A stretch of DNA of 60,757 nucleotides from Desulfoscipio geothermicus (GCA_016841905.1 JAENYF010000016.1:1-60757), one strand, 5' to 3'. Numbered from the stretch's first letter, positions 9,194 to 18,674 are shown. Program-made: numbers and translations. Notes: a model not told the origin generated them from the letters alone.

Positions 9194-9820
9194 ATGGCTA
9201 TAAACAATAGAAATCAAGCTTTAAAGAGAATCTTTGATGTAATATGTTCGTTACTTGTATTGATGCTGCTTAGCCCTATATTTTTAATTATTTCGCTGAT
9301 TATAAAGATTACTTCTCCTGGTACTGTCTTTTTTAAGCAACAGCGTTTGGGTTTAAACGGGCAGGTTTTTTGGATGTATAAGTTCCGTAGTATGGTGCCT
9401 AACGCAGTAAATATGGGGGCCGGGATGTTCGTTGAAAAAGATGATCCCCGAATTACAGTCATTGGAAAGTTTCTTAGGGCAACTAGTCTTGACGAGCTTC
9501 CCCAGTTGTTTAACATCTTGCGCGGCGAAATGAGTTTTGTTGGTCCCCGGCCGGCTCCATTACATCATTTTAAAATATATGATGAAAGGCAGATAAAAAG
9601 ATTAAGTGTGAAACCGGGTATAACCGGATGGGCCCAAGTTGAGGGACGATTGGCTCTTTACTGGCCTCAGCGTATTGAGCTTGATCTTTGGTATATTGAA
9701 AATTATTCATTATGGTTGGATCTGAAAATCGTGTTCATGACAACTTTTGTTATATTACTGCGCCGTGGTGATACCGCGCAAGCAGACCGCAAAGAGAAGG
9801 ACCCGTTTATGAAATTATAA
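9194..9820 (+). CDS. Bacterial sugar-phosphate transferase (polyprenyl-phosphate, PglC-like)
   Basis: A 208-residue protein matching the small monotopic phosphoglycosyltransferases. It has one N-terminal re-entrant hydrophobic segment (about 14-38), then KITSPGTVFFKQQRLGLNG, the WMYKFRSM motif, TSLDELPQLFNILRGEMSFV, GPRP and GITGWAQVEGR. The Asp-Glu pair in SLDELPQL is the catalytic dyad of this family. The enzyme would transfer a sugar-1-phosphate from a UDP-sugar to undecaprenyl phosphate and so start the repeat unit. The ribosome site AGGAGG sits at 9180-9185. It probably belongs to one operon with the two preceding genes. Confidence 0.92.
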   Translation: MAINNRNQALKRIFDVICSLLVLMLLSPIFLIISLIIKITSPGTVFFKQQRLGLNGQVFWMYKFRSMVPNAVNMGAGMFVEKDDPRITVIGKFLRATSLDELPQLFNILRGEMSFVGPRPAPLHHFKIYDERQIKRLSVKPGITGWAQVEGRLALYWPQRIELDLWYIENYSLWLDLKIVFMTTFVILLRRGDTAQADRKEKDPFMKL

Positions 9821-9915
9821 ATATATCATTACATGGCTAAGCAGACATATTTGGCCTAGTTTAAAGAATAAATTATATTATGTAAATTATCAAAGATCCG
9901 GGAGGATGGTGTGAA

Positions 9916-11946
9916 TTGAAGATATTAATTATTATTGTAGGAATAGTATTTCTCCTGGGCTGGTTATTCCTATATAATAAATACTTTAGCCGTCAAGAGG
10001 AAAGTGTAAAAGAGCGGATGCCCACACCTGGTGAAAAAGAGGGTAACATATTTTCTGTAGCCCCGTGGGGCGACGACAGTAATGATGGCTGCCATACGAA
10101 CCCCTGGAAAACGTTACAATACGGTGTTAATAATTTAGTACCAGGTGACCGGTTGTTAGTGCGTGAGGGCATATACAACGAATATATATCGTTTAAAAAA
10201 TCCGGCAGCAAAGAAAACCCTATCATAGTCAGTGTTTCACCAGGTGAGGAAGTAGTACTTGATGGAGGGGGCATAGGCTGGAAGTATGGTATTAATTTTG
10301 AGTACGGAGTAGCTTTCGTAAATATTTCGGGCTTTAAAGTTAAGGATTTCCATGGTGCAGGAGTTGCATTCTGGGGAGATAATAATTCTGTGGAGTGTCA
10401 TGATTTAGAGGTGTTTGGTTGTGGCTCGGGGGCGCGGGTAATATCGGCTTCAGATTTATTTATTGAGGGTTGTTACTTTCATAATAATAGTGGTCCTGGC
10501 TTTGTGGTTTCCCCGGGACCTTTAAAAACAGCAAAAATTATTAAAACACGTTCATCTAATAATGATAGTCCTGAGCTACCGGATGGTTTTACCATGGATA
10601 GTGGCGAAAATATTCTGCTGGAAAAGTGCACAGTTGAATATAATAGCGGAAATGGTTTTAGCTGTTCAACTTCAAATACCATTTTTAACTCTTGTATGAC
10701 TCGAGATAACGGAATCTATGGCATAAAGTGCTCTGGAGATAGTTACCAGGTAGTTAATTGTATAGCTGATAGTAATGGAATGGCCGGCGTTGCTTTGCAG
10801 GGTGGAGAAGATATTAATTTATGTAACAACCTTATTGTTAATTGCGGAATAAAGGGCGATTATGGTCTGATCGCTGCTCCCCTAACTGCCGTGTTACCCA
10901 CCAGGTTAACACTAATTAATAATATTTTTGCTTTTAACTATGGTGGCGTTCATTTTGGCAGTGCAGCGCTTGTGGAAAAAGAGGATAATAATATTTACTG
11001 GAGTCGTCTAGATGCAGAAATATCGACAAGTAATCGCAAATATTCCAGAGATGAAATAAATGAGCGCATATGGTTCAAAGAAACAGGCCGTGGGGAGTAT
11101 AGCTTTTGTAAGGATCCATTATTTATTGACATGATACGCCGGGATTATCGCTTGGCTAAAAATAGCCCTGCTATAGACCGTGGTACAAAAAACTGTGCCC
11201 CGAATGACGATATAAACGGTCATATTCGGCCCCAGGGCAAGAATTATGATATCGGACCATATGAAGCGGCAGAGGGCAGCATTATTCCGCCAACCGCTAA
11301 AGTTGTATATTGCTCGACCTATTCTACAGATATATCCGGTTCTCTACATTTCACTGTTAAGTGGGATGCCTATAATGACGTTAGCGAGGTTGGTGGATTT
11401 AATGTGCAAGTTAGGGAGGGAGCCTGGGGAGGATGGCAAAATTGGCTCACTGAAACTGGTGCAAGAGAAAGTAATTATTTAGGTGTTTGCGGTCAAGTAT
11501 ATTACTTCCGTGTGCGTGCAAAAGATGATCTTGGTAACTGGGGGAAATGGTCCGATAATGCGTTGACCATAATTCCTCTTGATGACCAAAGTCCGTTAAT
11601 TAAATATGAAGGCACTTGGGAAGTGGTCAATGATGAAGGCGCTTTTTTAAATACACTGCATTATTCTTCAGTTGTCGGAACTACGGCTTCTTTTAGATTT
11701 ACAGGTAAAGAAATAGCCTGGATTTCGAATCTGGGGCCGGACCGGGGGCAAGCTCTTGTTTATATAGACGATATCCTTCGGGAAACTGTGGAACTCTTTA
11801 GTCCAGATTGCCAAATGCGCAGGTCTGTATTTAAAACCTGTAGTGATGGCAACCCACATACAATACGCATTGAAGTAGCCAATACTAAGAACGCTCAATC
11901 ATCGGGATATCGAGTAGATATTGACGGTATTGCTGTAAAATTATAG
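9916..11946 (+). CDS. Membrane-anchored right-handed beta-helix protein
   Basis: 676 residues: an N-terminal membrane anchor (about 2-20), then a DUF1565/right-handed beta-helix region (about 45-420). Typical sequences there are NDGCHTNPWKTLQYGVNNL, an RLLVREGIYNEYISF segment and repeated N-rich rungs. A fibronectin-III-like stretch follows (about 455-560, with GWQNWLTETGA) and a C-terminal beta-rich domain (about 565-676). Beta-helix proteins of this kind are often polysaccharide lyases or tail-spike-like glycan binders; no catalytic residues can be assigned. The start is TTG at 9916 behind GGAGG. Its place in the locus suggests trimming or binding of the exported polymer outside the cell. 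Confidence 0.75.
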   Translation: MKILIIIVGIVFLLGWLFLYNKYFSRQEESVKERMPTPGEKEGNIFSVAPWGDDSNDGCHTNPWKTLQYGVNNLVPGDRLLVREGIYNEYISFKKSGSKENPIIVSVSPGEEVVLDGGGIGWKYGINFEYGVAFVNISGFKVKDFHGAGVAFWGDNNSVECHDLEVFGCGSGARVISASDLFIEGCYFHNNSGPGFVVSPGPLKTAKIIKTRSSNNDSPELPDGFTMDSGENILLEKCTVEYNSGNGFSCSTSNTIFNSCMTRDNGIYGIKCSGDSYQVVNCIADSNGMAGVALQGGEDINLCNNLIVNCGIKGDYGLIAAPLTAVLPTRLTLINNIFAFNYGGVHFGSAALVEKEDNNIYWSRLDAEISTSNRKYSRDEINERIWFKETGRGEYSFCKDPLFIDMIRRDYRLAKNSPAIDRGTKNCAPNDDINGHIRPQGKNYDIGPYEAAEGSIIPPTAKVVYCSTYSTDISGSLHFTVKWDAYNDVSEVGGFNVQVREGAWGGWQNWLTETGARESNYLGVCGQVYYFRVRAKDDLGNWGKWSDNALTIIPLDDQSPLIKYEGTWEVVNDEGAFLNTLHYSSVVGTTASFRFTGKEIAWISNLGPDRGQALVYIDDILRETVELFSPDCQMRRSVFKTCSDGNPHTIRIEVANTKNAQSSGYRVDIDGIAVKL

Positions 11947-11961
11947 TTTTGTTAGATAGCC

Positions 11962-12008
11962 AAAAATCAAAGCCCAGGTGCAAGAAAGCCTGGGCTTTGA
12001 TTTTCTTT
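11962..12008. terminator. Bidirectional terminator between convergent genes
   Basis: AAAATCAAAGCCCAGG and CCTGGGCTTTGATTTT form a perfect 16-bp stem around a TGCAAGAAAG loop. It ends the beta-helix gene and can also act on the minus-strand glycosyltransferase transcript. Confidence 0.9.
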
Positions 12009-12015
12009 AGGCAAT

Positions 12016-12102
12016 TATGCTTGCCATATTTATGGCAAGCGCTTAGGATTAAAGTATTGAAAAGCGCGCGTAGAGGGAACTGAATTGGCGTGCTTTTCTT
12101 GT
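12016..12102. repeat. 87-bp structured repeat, copy 1
   Basis: This segment recurs at 46929-47015 with six substitutions in 87 bases and no gaps. It holds two hairpins: GCTTGCCAT/ATGGCAAGC, and AAAAGCGCGC pairing with GCGTGCTTTT (one G-U pair). Both copies lie just beyond the stop codon of a minus-strand gene in a convergent junction. It may be a mobile REP- or terminator-like element. Confidence 0.8.
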
Positions 12103-12109
12103 TTGGTTT

Positions 12110-13324
12110 TTAGATAAGGGCTAATAGTTTATGAGCAAGATTGGGTATATAAAATTGTTCCATAACCAATTTATGAGCTTTGGAGCCCATTTCAGCGCGT
12201 TTCCCTGCCGGAAGCGCAGCGAGTTGCATAATTTGTTTCGCCAAAAATGTACTATCTTCAGGGGTTGAAACTAAACCACATCCGCATTGCTCCACCATTC
12301 TCGCTACATCACCGGGTGCAGCGCATAAAACCGGCAAACCTGTAGCAAGATAATCAATAAATTTATTCGGACTAACTGCATTATAAAACGCCTGAGCATC
12401 TTTTAAGGTGATAATTCCGGCATCGGCGGCATGGAGTAGGTCAGGAATCTCATTTTTCGGAACAGGATCTAAAAAACGCAAATTATTTAGCTTTAGTCTG
12501 TGGGCATGGGCTTGAAGATTAGGTTTTATTGGCCCATCTCCAACTAAAATAAATTCAATTCCCGGTTCCCCTTTTAACTGGTTAGCTGTATCAAGAATTG
12601 TATATAGTGCGTTGGCCGGGCCATGTGCGCCGGTATAAAGTAATGTAAAACCATTAAATCCATGTAATTGCCTAACCTCTTGGCGTGTTCTTCGGGGGAC
12701 GAAGTGTTCCGGATGAAGACCATTGGGTATATAGGTAATGCGATTTGCGGAAACACCTTTTCCTTGTAAATAAGGGATCGCTCCTTGAGCTAGAACGATA
12801 ATGTGGTCTGCGTGGTAGTAAAGGTAGTGTTCTACCCGGCGCATAATCCAAATTATTGGGTGTTGGGGGTGGATTTCTTTCATATCGATTAGAGCCTGTG
12901 GCCATAAATCGCGTACCTCTAAGATAAAACGGCAGCCTAACTGTCGGGCCAGGTAGTATCCCGCTAATGCAGCAAATGGCTGAGGAGATGAGCCAATAAT
13001 TAAATCAGGAAGAACACCTTGCTGAAGACCGGCGCGGTAAACATTAAAGCTAAAATTTAACATTCCAATCCCCCGGCGCCAACCGTTGCGTTGATGGAGA
13101 CTTGTTTTAATCCACGAAAAGGAGATACCGTTTACCAACTCCTCTAACCATAACTTGCCTTTCAAACAACGTATATGCCGGCGTAAAGCCAGGTTTACAT
13201 TGGAAGCGAATATACGTACTACATGCCCTGATTTAACCAATTCAACGCTCAAGTCATAATGTCGCGTTCCGCCAGGTAGGTCCGGGGTAATGGCATACTG
13301 GTTAATAAACCATATTTCACTCAT
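12110..13324 (-). CDS. WbuB-like GT4 glycosyltransferase
   Basis: About 404 residues. The N-terminal part starts EIWFINQYAITPDLPGGTRH, the typical opening of WbuB/WcaI-type glycosyltransferases, followed by PDLIIGSSPQPFAALAGYYL and LEVRDLWPQALI. The nucleotide-sugar domain has IPNGLHPEHFVPRR, LLYTGAHGPANALYTILDTA, VGDGPIKPNL and the segment SPNKFIDYLATGLPVLCAAP. WbuB enzymes transfer N-acetyl-fucosamine-type sugars, but the donor cannot be determined here. The start ATG at 13324 is chosen because GGGAGGTAGC lies just upstream; a longer frame from 13357 would overlap the preceding dehydrogenase gene. It forms a two-gene minus-strand unit with that dehydrogenase. Confidence 0.88.
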   Translation of the reverse strand: MSEIWFINQYAITPDLPGGTRHYDLSVELVKSGHVVRIFASNVNLALRRHIRCLKGKLWLEELVNGISFSWIKTSLHQRNGWRRGIGMLNFSFNVYRAGLQQGVLPDLIIGSSPQPFAALAGYYLARQLGCRFILEVRDLWPQALIDMKEIHPQHPIIWIMRRVEHYLYYHADHIIVLAQGAIPYLQGKGVSANRITYIPNGLHPEHFVPRRTRQEVRQLHGFNGFTLLYTGAHGPANALYTILDTANQLKGEPGIEFILVGDGPIKPNLQAHAHRLKLNNLRFLDPVPKNEIPDLLHAADAGIITLKDAQAFYNAVSPNKFIDYLATGLPVLCAAPGDVARMVEQCGCGLVSTPEDSTFLAKQIMQLAALPAGKRAEMGSKAHKLVMEQFYIPNLAHKLLALI

Positions 13325-13347
13325 CAAGCTACCTCCCATGCGGCCAA

Positions 13348-14604
13348 CTAAAGCCACATGCCTCTTGTATCAACTACAACCTTCTCTTTGAGTATATTTT
13401 TTCCAATATTTTTAAAGGTATCATGAGCAACCAGCAGTACTACCAGGTTAGCCTGTGTTAATCCTTCTTGCAAATCGACAAGTTTAATCCTATCATGTTT
13501 AGCCAGAGTTTTTGGCAATGCATTAATATGGGGTTCGATAATTAATATTTTCCCCACTTTTTCATCAAGTAGTTGCTTAACTATTTTAATTGCCGGGCTT
13601 TCTCGCAAATCATCTGTATTTGACTTATAGGTAAGTCCAAGGCAAGCGATGACCGGTTCTTGAAAACAGGCGGCCTTACATTTGATTTGAACAATAATCT
13701 CGTTGGGTATACAATCATTTATCTTACGCGCTGTATGAATTATTTTAGATAATTCCGGTGCCGCATGCTTAATGAACCAGGAGTCCTTGGGGAGACAGTG
13801 TCCTCCCACGCCTGGACCGGGATCTAGTATACTCACCCGTGGATGGCTATTGGCCAGTTTCACAAGTTCCCAAACGTTAATACCTAAATTAGCGCAAATT
13901 AGCGAAAGCTCGTTGGCAAAAGCAATATTTACATCCCGAAATGAATTCTCTGCTAATTTGGTTAATTCTGCTGTACGCGCGTTGGTTATAAATAATTCTC
14001 CGCAAACAAAACGCTTATAAAACATGTGAGCTTTTTGTCCCGAAAGCTGGTCTATACCACCGATTACCCGGCTGTTTTCTACCAGCTCGATTAGAGTACG
14101 GCCAGGTGAAACGCGTTCTGGACAATGGGCTAAAAAAACCTGTTTTTCTTTGCCTGCTTTTGGAACGGTTGATGTCATTGAGGGAATGATGAGGTCGTTG
14201 CGTAATTGGCTTAGCCAACCGGCAATCTTTTCAGTAGTACCTACGGGAACCGTTGTTTCAATAATAATTAGGCAGCCCGGTGTCAGGTAAGGTGCAATGG
14301 CGTGGATAGCCTCTTTTATATGTGCAATATCCGGTAAATGTTCATCAGTAATTAAGCTTGGTACAGTAATAATAAAAATATCGGCGTGTACCGGCTCCAG
14401 GGAAGCCATCAAGTTACCGCTGTGAACAGCTGATTCTAATAAGTTACTTAGTCCGGGTTCGTGGATATGAGGATAACTTTTATTAACGGCATCAACAACT
14501 TTTGGATTCTTATCTACCCCATGAACACTAAAACCCTTGGCGGCTAATAGGCTGGCCGTGGGTAAACCAATGTAACCCAATCCTAGAATACATACTTTTT
14601 CCAT
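13348..14604 (-). CDS. Nucleotide-sugar dehydrogenase (UDP-ManNAc 6-dehydrogenase type)
   Basis: About 418 residues with a full UDP-glucose/UDP-ManNAc dehydrogenase architecture: N-terminal Rossmann motif CILGLGYIGLPTASLLA, IIIETTVPVGTTEKI, the central helix with LAENSFRDVNIAFANELSL, and the catalytic Cys in GPGVGGHCLPKDSWF. The C-terminal domain contains CLGLTYKSNTDDLRESPAIK. The pattern fits WecC-like enzymes that oxidise UDP-ManNAc to UDP-ManNAcA, though the exact sugar is inferred. ATG at 14604 follows AAAGGAG at the right distance. Transcribed divergently from the glycosyltransferase at 14841. A second, different dehydrogenase lies at 27.1 kb. Confidence 0.9.
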   Translation of the reverse strand: MEKVCILGLGYIGLPTASLLAAKGFSVHGVDKNPKVVDAVNKSYPHIHEPGLSNLLESAVHSGNLMASLEPVHADIFIITVPSLITDEHLPDIAHIKEAIHAIAPYLTPGCLIIIETTVPVGTTEKIAGWLSQLRNDLIIPSMTSTVPKAGKEKQVFLAHCPERVSPGRTLIELVENSRVIGGIDQLSGQKAHMFYKRFVCGELFITNARTAELTKLAENSFRDVNIAFANELSLICANLGINVWELVKLANSHPRVSILDPGPGVGGHCLPKDSWFIKHAAPELSKIIHTARKINDCIPNEIIVQIKCKAACFQEPVIACLGLTYKSNTDDLRESPAIKIVKQLLDEKVGKILIIEPHINALPKTLAKHDRIKLVDLQEGLTQANLVVLLVAHDTFKNIGKNILKEKVVVDTRGMWL

Positions 14605-14840
14605 AGAGGACTCCTTTGGCAACGCATGTTTGAGATACAAAAAAATAAAAATAGTCAGCGTTTAACATTCAGTTTCAACCTTTAAATTTACAGTATGCTA
14701 AAATCACCCAAATTGTTATATTACTTTAATATTTTTCACCAATAACAACAATAATTGATTATTTTTGATATTTCATGTTTGTAACTACTTCCCAGAGTTA
14801 CGCGTAATATATCTAGATATAGTCCGTAAGGGGTGGGAAA

Positions 14841-15994
14841 ATGAAAAAAAAGTGTGCATAATGAGTTCGGTGCACAAGTGGGATGATAACAGGGTGTTTA
14901 AAGAGTCGTCCTCGCTGGCTAAGCAGTACCAGGTTGATTTATGCGCAGTAGGAAATTTTTCTTACCGCCGGGTGCAGGGGGTTGATGTTTTTGGCCTCCC
15001 TGACTTAAAAAAACGCTATTGGCGTCCGGTTAACTGGTTCCGTTTGTTCCGGCATGCCATTAATGCACAGGTCTGTGTTTACCATATTCATGATCCGGAA
15101 TTAATCCCACTGGGGTTAATCTTAAAATTATTCGGGCGGAAAGTTATTTATGATGTACATGAAGACTACTTTGATGCGATTTTACACAAGTATTGGCTAC
15201 CAAAGCCGGCTAGAAGGACAATAGCAGTAGTATTTAATGCCCTGGAGAAGATATGCAGCAAATATTTTGATGCCGTAATTTTGGCGGAAGTTGCTTATAA
15301 TGATAGCTTCCAGAAAACGAACAGTTTAAAAACCGACATACTCAATTACCCACTTCTCACTACCCACTTCGAACCGGTAGATAAAAAAAATAACCAATGT
15401 ATAAATTTGATTTATTGCGGCGGGCTTAGCGCCATCAGAGGTGCTGAGCAGATAATCGCATCTCTTGCCTTACTGGTTAAAGAAGGATTAAGTGTCCATT
15501 TATATTTAGTTGGTCCTTTCTTGCCGCAAGCATATGAAGCGAGAATAAAGCAACTGATAACCGGCTACCAGTTACAAAATCATGTCACGTTTACCGGTAG
15601 AATCCCACCCTCCGAACTTTACCATTATTACCGCCAGGCGGACATTGGTCTAGCCCTACTTCACCCGGTAGAAAATTACCTTAAATCCCAGGCTACTAAA
15701 TTATTTGAATACATGGCAGCCGGTATTCCTATAGTTGCGTCTGATTTTCCACGCTGGAAAGCCCTGCTCCAGGATGTGGGGGCGGGGTTAACGGCGAACC
15801 CTTATGAGCCGGAGTCGATAGCTGCAAAAATTAAGTGGTTGATAAATGATCCCCAATTAAGATTGTGTATGGGCAGGAATGGTAAGCAGGCTTATGTAGA
15901 GAGATTTAACTGGAGCAGTGAAGAAATAAAACTGTTGACCTTATACGGGATTTTGCTGCGGGAAGAGAACAGGTTTTCAGAGATAAACAAATGA
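14841..15994 (+). CDS. GT4-type glycosyltransferase, frame broken at an A8 run
   Basis: From 14861 a long frame encodes a glycosyltransferase: SSVHKWDDNRVFKESSSLAK, IHDPELIPLGLILK, DVHEDYFDAI, LIYCGGLSAIRGAEQI, and FEYMAAGIPIVASDFPRW near the C-terminus. The expected start is ATG at 14841, behind AAGGGG (14828-14833), but it reads into a stop after six codons. The A8 run at 14844-14851 is the cause: one more A, or a -1 slip on the in-phase A AAA AAG heptamer, gives the natural N-terminus MKKKVCIMSS. Without slippage, translation could start at ATG 14861 or at a GTG at 14852, neither with a good ribosome site. The stop overlaps the ATG at 15991. Confidence 0.8.
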
Positions 15995-16005
15995 GGAGTA
16001 ATACT

Positions 16006-17577
16006 GTGAGAGAGCTATTAGCAAGATATTGGATAGAGGGAGTATTTCTATTATGCACTGCTGCGCTGGTTGTTTGTGTTATGCTAAATTCATTAATCCC
16101 AGCGATAGCGATGGCAGCTCTTTTGTTAATATCAGTTATTTTATGGCAGCCTTTATGGGGTTTTTGCCTGATGGTGTTTTTTATTCCCTTGGAAAACGTA
16201 ACTTTATTACTGCAAGGTTTAACATTGAGCAAATTAATTGGAGTAGTAACATTTATTAGCTGGTTACTACACTTAATTTTTGGTAAAAAAGTATTTAAAT
16301 TAAACGCATTCATTGTGCTTCTGGTGCTTTATTGTTTGTGGTGTTTTCTTAGTGTTGTTTGGGCTATACAACCTGAGCAAAGTCTTTCCAGGAGTGTATC
16401 CATGAACCAATTACTGTTTATGGTTGTGCTCGGGTACAATTTAGTTGACAATAGAAAGGAATTATATTTAATTTTAGGAAGTTTCTTGCTAGGAGCATTT
16501 CTTTCATCATCTCTGGGTATTTATAATTCCTATTTAAATGGGTTTGCCATCAGGGCAGATATCGGCAACATGACTAAGCCAAATTTTTTTGCTCGGGTAG
16601 CAGGGTTAGGAATCATTTTTAGTGCCTATTTTATTATAGTTTTGAGAAATAAACTTATCCGTCTATTTAGCTTTATTGGTTGTATTATATTAACGGTTTC
16701 CGTGCTGTTATCAGGTTCCAGGGGGGCCTGGTTAGCATTGTTGCTAGTGACGGCTGTCGTTTTGTATAGATCTAGAAAAAATATTATTAAGTTAATGAAA
16801 AAACCAATTGTATTGAAAATCATACTTGTGATTATTATTTTCATTATAACGTTGAGTCCTTTAATTATTAATCATGCTCCACCTATAATATATCAGCGTT
16901 TACAAACCCTTGCCTTTACAGCATCCCCAACGGATATCAGTGCCGGTAGGCTGGACATTTGGCTGGTCGGGCTTGAAATTGTCAAGGATAACTGGGCATG
17001 GGGTGTTGGTTTGGATAATTTTCCCTATGCTTTTTCCGAGCATTTGCCTAGGGTCGATAGTATTCGTGCCGATATAGGTTTAAATAGGGATCCTCATAAC
17101 GTATTTCTAGCCAATTTAGCGGAATTGGGTTTACTCGGTTTACTGATCTTTATAGCACTTCCGGTCTTTTTATGGAGGCTGGGAGGGAGAACCGAAAAAC
17201 TAGAAGATTCTTTATTATCTAGAGCAACAGTTGTTTTCTTATTTATAGCTGGGCTTACCAGCACGGATCATTGTAGTAAATACTTTTGGTTTGGCATGTT
17301 AATTCCTATAATTGTATCTCAATTCTATAATTTTAAAAACAACGACCGTGACAAGAGTTTAGCTAAGGTTATATTTTTAACCGCTATTTTTCCGAACCGG
17401 TTTAACCCCAATTACGGTATCTTTTCTTTGCGCTTGGTTCAACATTTAAAATCTATAGGAGTTCCTGTTACCGTTGTTGCTCCTGTTCCTTATGCTCCAC
17501 CGTTTTTGTGGTTAAAAAAAAATGGCTGGATATGGGACGTATTCCGCGGCAGGAGTGTTTTGACGGGGTGGAAATAG
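16006..17577 (+). CDS. O-antigen ligase/Wzy-like polymerase running into the N-terminus of a GT4 domain
   Basis: The first about 450 residues form a polytopic membrane protein of the O-antigen ligase/polymerase (PF04932) type. It has about 10-12 hydrophobic segments, LLSGSRGAWLALLLV, and a late loop with NRDPHNVFLANLAELGLLG. It should polymerise or ligate lipid-linked repeat units outside the membrane. The frame then continues without a stop into a glycosyltransferase N-terminus (AKVIFLTAIFPNRFNPNYGI, then VQHLKSIGVPVTVVAP) and ends soon after an A9 run at 17514-17522. The rest of the GT4 domain continues in the -1 frame. GTG at 16006 is preferred because AGGAG lies seven bases upstream; ATG at 15991 overlaps the previous stop. 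Confidence 0.8.
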   Translation: MRELLARYWIEGVFLLCTAALVVCVMLNSLIPAIAMAALLLISVILWQPLWGFCLMVFFIPLENVTLLLQGLTLSKLIGVVTFISWLLHLIFGKKVFKLNAFIVLLVLYCLWCFLSVVWAIQPEQSLSRSVSMNQLLFMVVLGYNLVDNRKELYLILGSFLLGAFLSSSLGIYNSYLNGFAIRADIGNMTKPNFFARVAGLGIIFSAYFIIVLRNKLIRLFSFIGCIILTVSVLLSGSRGAWLALLLVTAVVLYRSRKNIIKLMKKPIVLKIILVIIIFIITLSPLIINHAPPIIYQRLQTLAFTASPTDISAGRLDIWLVGLEIVKDNWAWGVGLDNFPYAFSEHLPRVDSIRADIGLNRDPHNVFLANLAELGLLGLLIFIALPVFLWRLGGRTEKLEDSLLSRATVVFLFIAGLTSTDHCSKYFWFGMLIPIIVSQFYNFKNNDRDKSLAKVIFLTAIFPNRFNPNYGIFSLRLVQHLKSIGVPVTVVAPVPYAPPFLWLKKNGWIWDVFRGRSVLTGWK

Positions 17578-18593
17578 TTTATCCCCGTTTTTTCTGTTTG
17601 CCTGGAGTTCGGTTGCACTACTGGAACATGCTTTTCATGCTCCTGGCTGTTTATCCGGTGATAATAAATATTAACCATGCAGGTATGTTCAATGTTATTC
17701 ATGCATACGGTGTACTACCGGCGGGGTTTGTTGGCCAACTAATTGCCCGGAAACTAAATATAGTTTCAGTAGCTACTGCTATTGGGTCAGATATCAATGT
17801 CCTGACACAGAAATCAAACAGCATGCTTGCGCGTACCAAATCGGTACTCGTCAATACTGGTCAGGTTTCAGCCGTAAGTAAAGCTTTGGCGTTAAAGGCG
17901 GTTAAATTAACAGGGTTAAATTGCAATATTAAGGTTATATACGAGGGCGTAGACATTGGTATGTTTGATGCCGCCGGTTTTATGGACCGTGATCAATTGA
18001 AAATAAAACTGGGTTTTAGCGTGGATAAACGCATTGTTTTATTTGTCGGCAGGTTGGTCCGCGAGAAGGGTGTTTATGAACTGCTAAATGCTTTTTCCCA
18101 TATTTGTGGTAAGTATCCGGAAACAGTTCTGGTTTTTGTAGGAACAGGCCGAGAAAAAAATAACTTGCTTGAACTGGCAGAAAGGAAAGGCTTGCAAGAA
18201 AGAATTATTTTTGCTGGTGAAAAACCACACGCAGAATTGGTGCTTTGGTATACAGCCAGCGAGGTTGTGGTATTGTTAAGCTACAACGAAGGTGTCCCCA
18301 ATGTGCTAAAGGAGGCAATGAGTTGCTGCCGACCGGTTATAGCGGCAGTCACGGGGGGCATTCCGGAACTAGTGATTGATGGTAAATCAGGAATTTTAGT
18401 TAAACCAGGTAGCGTTGCTGAGCCGGTAGAGGCATTGGTTAAATTATTGGGAAACCCTGAGCTGGAGGAAAATATGGGGATGTATGCCAGGCAGGTACTA
18501 CGGCAAAGAAATCTAGATTGGAAACGAACCGCTGAAGCTTATCGCCAGGTTTATCTTATGTTATTAAGAGGTAAAAGCGGCCTAAATGATTAA
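17508..18593 (+). CDS. GT4 glycosyltransferase, main part (continues the polymerase fusion in the -1 frame)
   Basis: This frame holds most of a GT4 glycosyltransferase: FNVIHAYGVLPAGFVGQLIA, VSVATAIGSDINVL, a predicted donor-site segment VLFVGRLVREKGVYELLNAF, and the E-x7-E-type segment SYNEGVPNVLKEAMSCCRPV. Its first about 50 residues are encoded upstream, in the polymerase frame, and join here if the A9 run at 17514-17522 gains one base or the ribosome slips -1 (LKK to KKW). There is no ribosome site for an independent start at 17508. The functional product is therefore probably either a polymerase-GT4 fusion made by slippage or a gene inactivated by a one-base loss. The C-terminus is complete. 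Confidence 0.8.
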   Translation: MVKKKWLDMGRIPRQECFDGVEIVYPRFFCLPGVRLHYWNMLFMLLAVYPVIININHAGMFNVIHAYGVLPAGFVGQLIARKLNIVSVATAIGSDINVLTQKSNSMLARTKSVLVNTGQVSAVSKALALKAVKLTGLNCNIKVIYEGVDIGMFDAAGFMDRDQLKIKLGFSVDKRIVLFVGRLVREKGVYELLNAFSHICGKYPETVLVFVGTGREKNNLLELAERKGLQERIIFAGEKPHAELVLWYTASEVVVLLSYNEGVPNVLKEAMSCCRPVIAAVTGGIPELVIDGKSGILVKPGSVAEPVEALVKLLGNPELEENMGMYARQVLRQRNLDWKRTAEAYRQVYLMLLRGKSGLND

Positions 18594-18610
18594 GCAGTCA
18601 TAAGATACAA

Positions 18611-18668
18611 GATATACAAAAACAGGAGAAGGGCAAAAAATGCTTTCTTTCTCCTGTTTACTATATCT
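18611..18668. terminator. Bidirectional terminator between convergent genes
   Basis: AAACAGGAGAA pairs with TTCTCCTGTTT, extended by outer AAGATAT/ATATCTT arms. It separates the GT4 gene from the minus-strand CBM-like gene. Confidence 0.75.
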
Positions 18669-18674
18669 TGTGGC

